NCBI GenBank assembly: GCA_019671005.1
Contig: CM033752.1
Coordinates: forward strand, 1,736,001-1,800,000
DNA: 64,000 nt
Direction of reading: 5' to 3'
Source: Hibiscus mutabilis
Lineage: Eukaryota > Streptophyta > Magnoliopsida > Malvales > Malvaceae
In this document: positions 58,437-64,000 of the stretch, piece by piece
Layout: every line of letters begins with the position of its first letter
How positions within the stretch are numbered: position 1 is the stretch's first letter
Notes under the pieces: generated by a model
The model's input: only the letters and a program-made list of their open reading frames with translations
The model's database searches: none
Told to the model about the DNA's origin: nothing
Translations under genes and position numbers: made by a program

Positions 58437-59027
58437 GTATTGGTACACGAAAGCCCGTATCGATACATGTTACAAGAAAAATATAGCCGTTGTGTATAGG
58501 CGTATCGACACATGGGAGGCCGTATCGAAATGATCATAGTGTAAAACAAGGGGCATATCAAAACGACAAGGCCATATCAATACAGTTTTTGCTTACTGGA
58601 ATTCGAGATGAAAAATTACATCGGTACGCCCAGGGGCGTATCGATACGGCTAACGAAAAATTAAAAGTTCGTTGATTCTAATAATTGACAAGGCAACAGT
58701 CGAAAAAATTTAATGCAAAGATCTCGAAGATCTTGTCAAACTGTATCGAGATGGTTGGGACCATATCGGTATGGATAAGAATGTCTTAAACCCAGATTTC
58801 AAATAGTATCGAAACGGACAAGGCCGTATCGAAATGCAAAGCATAAAATGTTTTCCCAAATGAAGGCCGTATCGAAATGGTCTATACCGTATTGAAACGC
58901 AATGCCTAATTTTTCAAAGTTATATGAATGTCGTATCAAAACGGGCTAAGCCTTATCGGTGCGCTTTGCAAAACCAAATTCTAGTAACTAATTTCCGTAT
59001 CGAAACACCAAGGGGTGTATCGATACG
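58437..59027 (-). repeat. Phased array of CGTATCGATACG-like palindromes in the LTR
   Basis: Motif pairs start (position of G in GTATCG or its equivalent) at 58437/58457, 58502/58522, 58555/58574, 58618/58638, 58743/58763, 58806/58826, 58869/58889, 58933/58953 and 58997/59017, with a decayed unit near 58680. Within a pair the spacing is 20 bp (19 once). Between pairs it is 53-65 bp, mostly 63-64. The core is GTATCGA(A/T)ACG; the best copies are perfect 10-12-bp palindromes. Confidence 0.9.
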
Positions 59028-59210
59028 TCTGGGTAAAAATACAAAGTTTGGCTTGAAAATACTTAGAAATATTTTGGGTTTAAGTTTTGGACTTAAAGAA
59101 AATTTTCCTTGTCAATTTGTGAGACTTTAGAATACTTAAAAATTTATTTCCTTTTACAATTTAGTCCTTAAACACTTTGTTATATCAAAATCAAACATAG
59201 GTTTTATAAT

Positions 59211-59580
59211 CTCTCCCTTTTTGATATAACAAAACCAAAGTGAGAATTTTTAAGTATCTTTTAGAAAACTTTGAAAATTACTCCCCCTTAATTTAAGACT
59301 GAAAAAGTTTGAAAATTTTTGACAATTTTGGCTAAACTTCTTCCCCTTTTTGTTAGATTAAAATCAATAGGATGTAAACTAAAGATAATCAAATTACTCC
59401 AAGCATTTAAATAAGCAACATAATCATTTAAATCTAAAGCATAAGTTCAAGCATAATCAAATCTAATCCAACTTAAAACCTAAAAACATAATCCAAATAA
59501 CAAAGCAATAATAAAGCATAGGAGTTCATAAAAACATAGGTGCATAAACTAGTCCTAATATGATATGATATGCAATATGC
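59211..59580 (-). other. Copia polypurine tract and 3' spacer
   Basis: On the minus strand AAAAAGGGAGAGA (59211-59223) is the best tract. Two other purine runs, AAGGGGGAG (about 59282-59292) and AAAAAGGGGAAGAAG (about 59338-59352), lie upstream in the same spacer. Confidence 0.6.
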
Positions 59581-60800
59581 CTAAGGATTCGTCCCATCAC
59601 CTTCATCGTCTTCATTTTCTTCATCTTCATCCTCATCATCATTGTTGGCTTGAGTCCCAAGGGAGTGACGTCATTCGCCATGAAACGCGGTAAGAGATAA
59701 ATCCATAGAGTTTTGGCGATTTTCAATAGCCGTCACTCTTTCCTCCAAGGATATAAAACGTGTGTCGGTCGCGGCAAACCCGAAATCCATGATGGTTTGC
59801 AAGGAAGCAATATTGGTGCTCAAGTTGGTGAATTGCCCATTGAGATATGCCTGAGAGCATCAAGGTTAGGTTGGGCCACCGGGCTTGTAGAATAGGAGCA
59901 ACTTGAGGGGCCACCACCGGATCGGGTTAAACACCACTCGAAAGATCGGTATTCCAAATCCATTCTCCATTGTAGTAAGTGAACTTTGCGCGACGAAGAG
60001 AGCGCTCATCAATAGGATCGGTGAGAATTCGCAAAGTCATAAGAGTAATCAATACCCATCTTGTGAAAGATATAGCTCAATGTGGTGCCGTATATGAAGG
60101 ATGTAACCATAGAAGTATGACGATGTTGCACAAGGAAGATGATCTCTACAAACATAATTTGAGCAAGGTTGGGGCGCTTACCCTTATGGAAGCAACGAAT
60201 CCAAAAGTCATCGACTTGTCGGATCATGGAGAATTTCCTATTGGATGGGCGGAACCACCAAGTGATTATGAGGTGTAGAATACGATCATAGGCATCGAGC
60301 ATGGTTACGGAGCCTCCAAGAGTATGTCCCAAATAATCCTCATCATCAATTCTCGTATCCTCAAACCCCAAATAGTTTGCTAAAACGGTTGAATCAATAT
60401 GAAATCTCTTACCCATTAAATAAGGTTCAATGGCAATAACCAATGATCGATTTTCATTAAAAATACACCGGGCATTAGAATAAAAAATTAAAACAAGGTT
60501 TCAGTATAAAATTCCGGGTATACTAAAAAAAGGCATAAATTTCCATTCTTTCATCAAATTAAGATATTTAAATTGAAACCTTTCGGGTGATAGAAAATGG
60601 ATGAAAGTAACACGCTCCCAGTGAATCTTATAACTTTGATACTTTTTAAAACAATCCATGGCATGTGGAAATTGTGGTTCATTAAAACAATTTTGATAGA
60701 TATAGGTAAGATTGGGTCGATTACCATTATGATCAGGATTTTGACTAGGAGGATTGGAACTTGAGGCTATCTCTTTTCTTGCACGTTTTTTTGGGGCCAT
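59581..60800 (-). pseudogene. Env-position ORF of the copia element (putative plant transposon protein type)
   Basis: Starts MAPKKRARKEIASSSN (ATG at 60800), with a basic, NLS-like N-terminus. Then come FNEPQFPHAMDCFKKYQSY and, after a frame break near 60500, IAIEPYLMGKRFHIDS, WWFRPSNRKFSMIRQVDDFW and IMFVEIIFLVQHRHTSM. After further breaks a C-terminal part (QTIMDFGFAATDTRFISLEE) looks coiled-coil-like, and a highly acidic tail ends at 59581. SIRE elements carry an ORF here once called env-like. I see no signal peptide or convincing membrane anchor, so an envelope role is not supported. It may use its own promoter (see 61275-61282). Confidence 0.72.
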
Positions 60801-61274
60801 AAGCTGAAAACAAAATCAAACCAAAAACGATGTATGCATAAATCAACACATTCGATCCAAAAATTAATCCAATAATCAAGGTATTGTTAAAAATCTATAC
60901 AATATAGTTTAAAAACATATACAAGTATAAAAATAATTTTTGGTGAAAGAAAACTTCAAAAACAGTGTTAAAAATTATACGATATAATTTTAAATTCGAA
61001 TAAAAAAATTTCAGATTTGAAAAAGTTTTTACAAAAACTTTGAAAACTACACTATATATGTTCTAAATCTATGATTATAATACAAAATCAGTATAAAAAC
61101 ATGTACAAAAATTAAAAAGAAAAGATTAGGGTTTTATACCTTGAGTTGGGATTTAGGATGAATGAAGAGATATTGATGCACAAACTTGATGATTTTTGCT
61201 TGAGTTTGATGTAAAAACTAAAAGCCCTCAAAGATTTTGAAGAGTTGTGTGAAAAATTATAAGGGATTTGGAGG

Positions 61275-61282
61275 ATTTTATA
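61275..61282 (-). promoter_or_regulatory. TATA box of a putative internal copia promoter
   Basis: TATAAAAT on the minus strand, in CCTCTATAAAATCC. It begins 98 bp downstream of the nearest palindrome (61380), the same distance as in the LTR. It lies about 475 bp upstream of the env-position ATG (60800). Confidence 0.55.
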
Positions 61283-61379
61283 GAGGATTTTCGGCTAGGG
61301 TTTTGAAAGGAAAGATAGGTGTTTAATTTAAATTTGGAAAACCTCTTTTAATGCTCTTTAAACTGCCCATCGGCTACGC

Positions 61380-61528
61380 GTACCGATACGCCATGTGGCG
61401 TACCGAAAAGCTTATACCGAAATGGTTGTAACCCGTTTCGATACGCGACACCATACCGGTACATCTCAATCTGTACCGAAACACGTTGCAATAACCTGTA
61501 TCAATACGCAGAACACCGTATCGATACG
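61380..61528 (-). repeat. Second palindrome array, upstream of the env-position ORF
   Basis: Motifs at 61380/61400, 61414/61435, 61453/61473 and 61498/61518: three pairs at exactly 20 bp and one at 21. Cores are GTACCGATACG, GTTTCGATACG and GTATCGATACG. The last copy is a perfect CGTATCGATACG palindrome. It lies between the end of pol and the extra ORF. Confidence 0.88.
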
Positions 61529-61754
61529 CCTGTGCTAGAATTGAAATTTTTGGCTGCATGTTGCTCAAAAATTCGATTTGAATCGAATCGAAATGCATGA
61601 AAATAATATGAGATCATCATGTATGAACAAAAACAGATGCATACTCCCCTTAGCAACAAGTATAGATGCATATAAGAGCAAAATTACAAAAGTAGTGTAA
61701 TCAAATAAATTCAAGCATGTTTTTAAGACCAAAATGAGCTCTAAGGGTCAAGGA

Positions 61755-63061
61755 AGGCTGGTTAAATCTAACTCTCTCCTAAGAGACCAAAAACGCTCTT
61801 TGTCTAGTGGTTTGGTGAAGATATCCGCTAATTCATTTTTCAAGACATGATCCCTAACGAAATGATGTGTTATTTCTCTGTGTTTGGTTCTAGAGTATTG
61901 GATGGGATTCTTAGTGAGACAAATGACACTAGTATTGTCACACCTAATGGGGATGGTACCTACATCAATTCCATAATCTATGAGTTGTTGCTTCATCCAA
62001 AGGACTTGAGCACAACAACTTTCTAAGAATATATATTCGGCTTCGGTGGTAGATAATGCTACACTATTTTGCTTCTTAAAAAACTAATATATGAGCATAC
62101 CACCTAGGAATTAACATGTGTCGAAGGTACTCTTTCTATCTATATTACAACCCCCATAATCTGCATCCGAGAAGGCATGTAAATTAAAGGAAGAGTCTCT
62201 AGGATACCAAAAACCTAAACAATATGTATCTCTAAGGTATCTAAAGATCCCCTTAATGGCTATAAGGTGGGATTCTCTAGGACTAGCGTGAAATCTAGCA
62301 CACAAGCAAACACTAAACAAGACATCCGGTCTGCTTGCGGTAAGATAAAGCAAAGATCCTATCATTGATCTATAAAGCTTTAAATCCACACACTTACCTC
62401 CTTCATCCTTATCAAGCCTTGTAGAAGAACTCATTGGTGTGGCTTGAGGATTTGTGTTCTCCAAGCCAAACTTCTTGAGCATGTCTATTATATATTTATC
62501 TTGATTGATGAAGATGTCATACTTCCTTTGTTTAATTTGGAGCCCCAAGAAGTAGGAAAGCTCCCACATCATCCTCATCTCAAATTCACCTTGCATCAAC
62601 TTAGCAAACTCTTGACAAAGAAATTTATTAGTAGAACCGAAAATAATATCATCAACATAAATTTGAACTACTAATATGTCTTTGTAATTTTTTATGAAGA
62701 GTGTAGTATTCAACTTCCCTTTTTCAAAACCTTTTTCAACTAGAAAACTTGACAACCTTTCACACCAAGCTCTAGGAGCTTGTTTCAAACCATATAAAGC
62801 TTTTGAAAGTTTAAAAACATGGTTTGGGTATTTTGGATCCTTAAAATCGAGTGGTTGTTCTACATACACTTCTTCATTTATAAAACCATTTAAAAATTCA
62901 CTTTTAACATCTATTTGAAAAAGCTTGAATTCATTATAACATGCAAATGCAAGAAGCATCCTAATAGCTTCCATTCTAGCTACGGGTGCATAGGTTTCAT
63001 CAAAATCGATTCTCTCTTCTTGAGTGTAACCTTGAGCAACAAGTCTAGCCTTGTTTCTCAC
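61755..63061 (-). pseudogene. Copia reverse transcriptase and RNase H
   Basis: RT: KARLVAQGYTQEERIDFDET, YAPVARMEAIRMLLAFA, LFQIDVKSEFLNGFINEEVY (first Asp; relatives have KSAFLNG), LSKALYGLKQAPRAW and IYVDDIIFGSTN (catalytic). RNase H: FSDADYGGCNIDRKST, then after stops near 62111 and 62080 ALSTTEAEYIFLESCCAQVL, KHREITHHFVRD and ADIFTKPL. Together they convert element RNA to DNA. A stop at 63098 separates this from the integrase part, and frame breaks at 62000-62110 split RNase H. Confidence 0.92.
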
Positions 63062-63097
63062 TATGTTACCACTCTCATCTAGTTTGTTTCTATAAAC

Positions 63098-63865
63098 CTA
63101 TTTAGTTCCTATAGTAGATTTATTACTAGGCCTATCAACTAATGTCAAAACTTGACTTCTCTCAAATTGGTTTAATTCCTCTTGCATAGCCATTATCCAA
63201 TAATCATCGTTTAATGCTTCTTTGATATTTTTAGGCTCTATGCATGAGATAAATGCTACATTACATGCATTCGTAAAAGAAATTCTAGTGGTTACCCCTT
63301 TGGATGGATCACCCAAAATCTCACCACCTTTGACGTAGTTGAACTCTCTTGGGTAGCTCACTTTCTTTTCCTCTAGATTCATGTCCTTCAAGGCTTCTAG
63401 AGGTGAATCTTGTGTTTCCTCTTCTTTGGTTGGAACTTCATTCACCTTTGATGATTGCCAACCATTATTGGCTTCAAAAATCCCTACATCATCATCATCA
63501 CAAGAATCCTTCCTCGGAAGGAGGTTATCATCGAAAACTACATGTATTGACTCTTCAACAACTAAAGTTCTTTTATTAAATACACGATAGGCTTTAGAGT
63601 TTGAAGAATATCCTAAGAAAATAGCTTCATCACTTTTAGCATCAAATTTGCCTAAATTATCTTTTCCATTGTTCAAAACAAAACATTTACAACCAAATGG
63701 ATGAAAATAACTAATGTTAGGCTTTTTGGATTTTAAAATCTTATAAGGAGTTTTCTTTAAAATAGGCCTAATCATTACTCTATTTATAATGCAGCAAGCC
63801 GTATTAGTGGCTTCCGCCCAAAAATATTTTGGTAAATTGTTTTCACAAAGCATGGTTCTAGCCAT
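63098..63865 (-). pseudogene. Copia integrase, C-terminal half
   Basis: Starts inside integrase: MARTMLCENNLPKYFWAEAT (relatives have E(R)KNRTLxEMARTML), TACCIINRVMIRPILKKTPY, HPFGCKCFVLNNGKDNLGKF, then FLGYSSNSKAYRVFNKRT, the conserved end of copia integrase. A variable acidic linker leads to ALNDDYWIMAMQEELNQFER, the entry to RT, and the frame ends in TAG at 63098. The open frame begins only at 63865 because upstream sequence has a frame break; the DDE core continues upstream in this region and beyond the window. Confidence 0.9.
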
Positions 63866-64000
63866 TTCCTCTAAAGTTCGATTTTCCTTTCAACAACTCC
63901 ATTTTGTTGAGGTGTTCTAAGAGCTGAAAAATTATGGCTTATATCATTTGAGTTACAAAAATCCTCAAAACCTAGATTTTGAAATTCGCTACCATGGTCA

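Larger units (their letters stand above)
57839..59210 (-). repeat. Copia 3' LTR (about 1.37 kb)
   Basis: The right border is set just after the polypurine tract (minus strand AAAAAGGGAGAGA, 59211-59223). The left border is set at TGTTAGG (57839), which gives the minus-strand end CCTAACA. It contains the palindrome array (58437-59025) and a TATA box (58339-58332). Without the other LTR in view both borders are inferred. Confidence 0.55.
57839..64000 (-). mobile_element. SIRE-like Ty1/copia retrotransposon, 3' part (runs off the right edge)
   Basis: Read on the minus strand: integrase C-terminal half, RT, RNase H, a spacer with a palindrome array and TATA box, an env-position ORF, a polypurine tract and an LTR. 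The extra ORF behind pol and the AAAAAGGGAGAGA tract are features of the SIRE (Maximus) lineage. Gag, protease and the 5' LTR must lie beyond 64000. The pol frame carries stops, so this copy is inactive. Confidence 0.85.

Noticed and set aside
58437..59027. CRISPR-like array
   Set aside because: Regular repeats, but the unit is a short palindrome pair with diverged spacers of fixed length inside a plant retrotransposon LTR; no cas genes and not a prokaryotic context.
59581..60800. A true envelope glycoprotein gene in the copia element
   Set aside because: No signal peptide, no convincing transmembrane helix and a nuclear-type basic N-terminus; it resembles plant transposon-protein ORFs instead.

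Overview
The window is repeat-dense DNA of a flowering plant, most likely a eudicot. It is AT-rich and intron-containing, and it carries Athila-type Ty3/gypsy, SIRE-like Ty1/copia, L1-type LINE, Mutator-like (MULE), hAT and Stowaway elements. The species cannot be named from the sequence. Only one ordinary host gene is convincing: an 11-exon minus-strand RGLG-type E3 ubiquitin ligase (coding exons 9738-12245, 473 codons plus stop). It has a copine/vWA domain, a C-terminal RING and an N-myristoylation-like start.

Layout. 1-9.4 kb is intergenic DNA with two hAT MITEs bounded by perfect 8-bp target duplications (1571-2103 and 3122-3688), an old dispersed repeat, a MuDR-like transposase N-terminal fragment next to a 37-bp tandem array, an unidentified coding relic, a long inverted-repeat element and a Stowaway MITE. 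9.7-13.3 kb is the RGLG gene. About 14.2-46.6 kb is best read as one decayed MULE bounded by diverged terminal inverted repeats. It carries a FAR1/MULE transposase relic on the plus strand and a Ulp1-like (C48) protease relic on the minus strand. It has been invaded by an 18-kb Athila element (16487-34426, target duplication TGATG), which itself hosts a 6-kb non-autonomous Athila relative (25437-31420), and by a 2.6-kb solo LTR (38268-40878). A 1.3-kb tandem array of about 235-bp units lies by its right end. 46.7-47.5 kb is a hAT MITE. 47.8-52.7 kb is a nearly full-length, dead LINE. 53.2-57.8 kb holds a small hAT MITE, a duplicated segment and a Tat/Ogre-like gypsy relic recognised by its primer-binding site. 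57.8-64.0 kb is the 3' part of a minus-strand SIRE-like copia element that runs off the right edge: LTR, env-position ORF, RT/RNase H and the C-terminal part of integrase.

The strongest unusual signal is in the copia element. Its LTR carries about ten units of 53-65 bp (mostly 62-65). Each unit has two copies of a palindrome close to CGTATCGATACG spaced 20 bp apart, and the array ends 98 bp upstream of a TATA box. A second, shorter array with the same 20-bp pairing lies between pol and the env-position ORF and also ends 98 bp upstream of a TATA box. This looks like a paired promoter architecture for the genomic RNA and for a separate env-like mRNA. The Athila element is likewise saturated with TGCCA in all reading frames and in non-coding parts, and its nested relative with TTGCC..GGCAA palindromes, which suggests element-specific DNA- or RNA-level signals.
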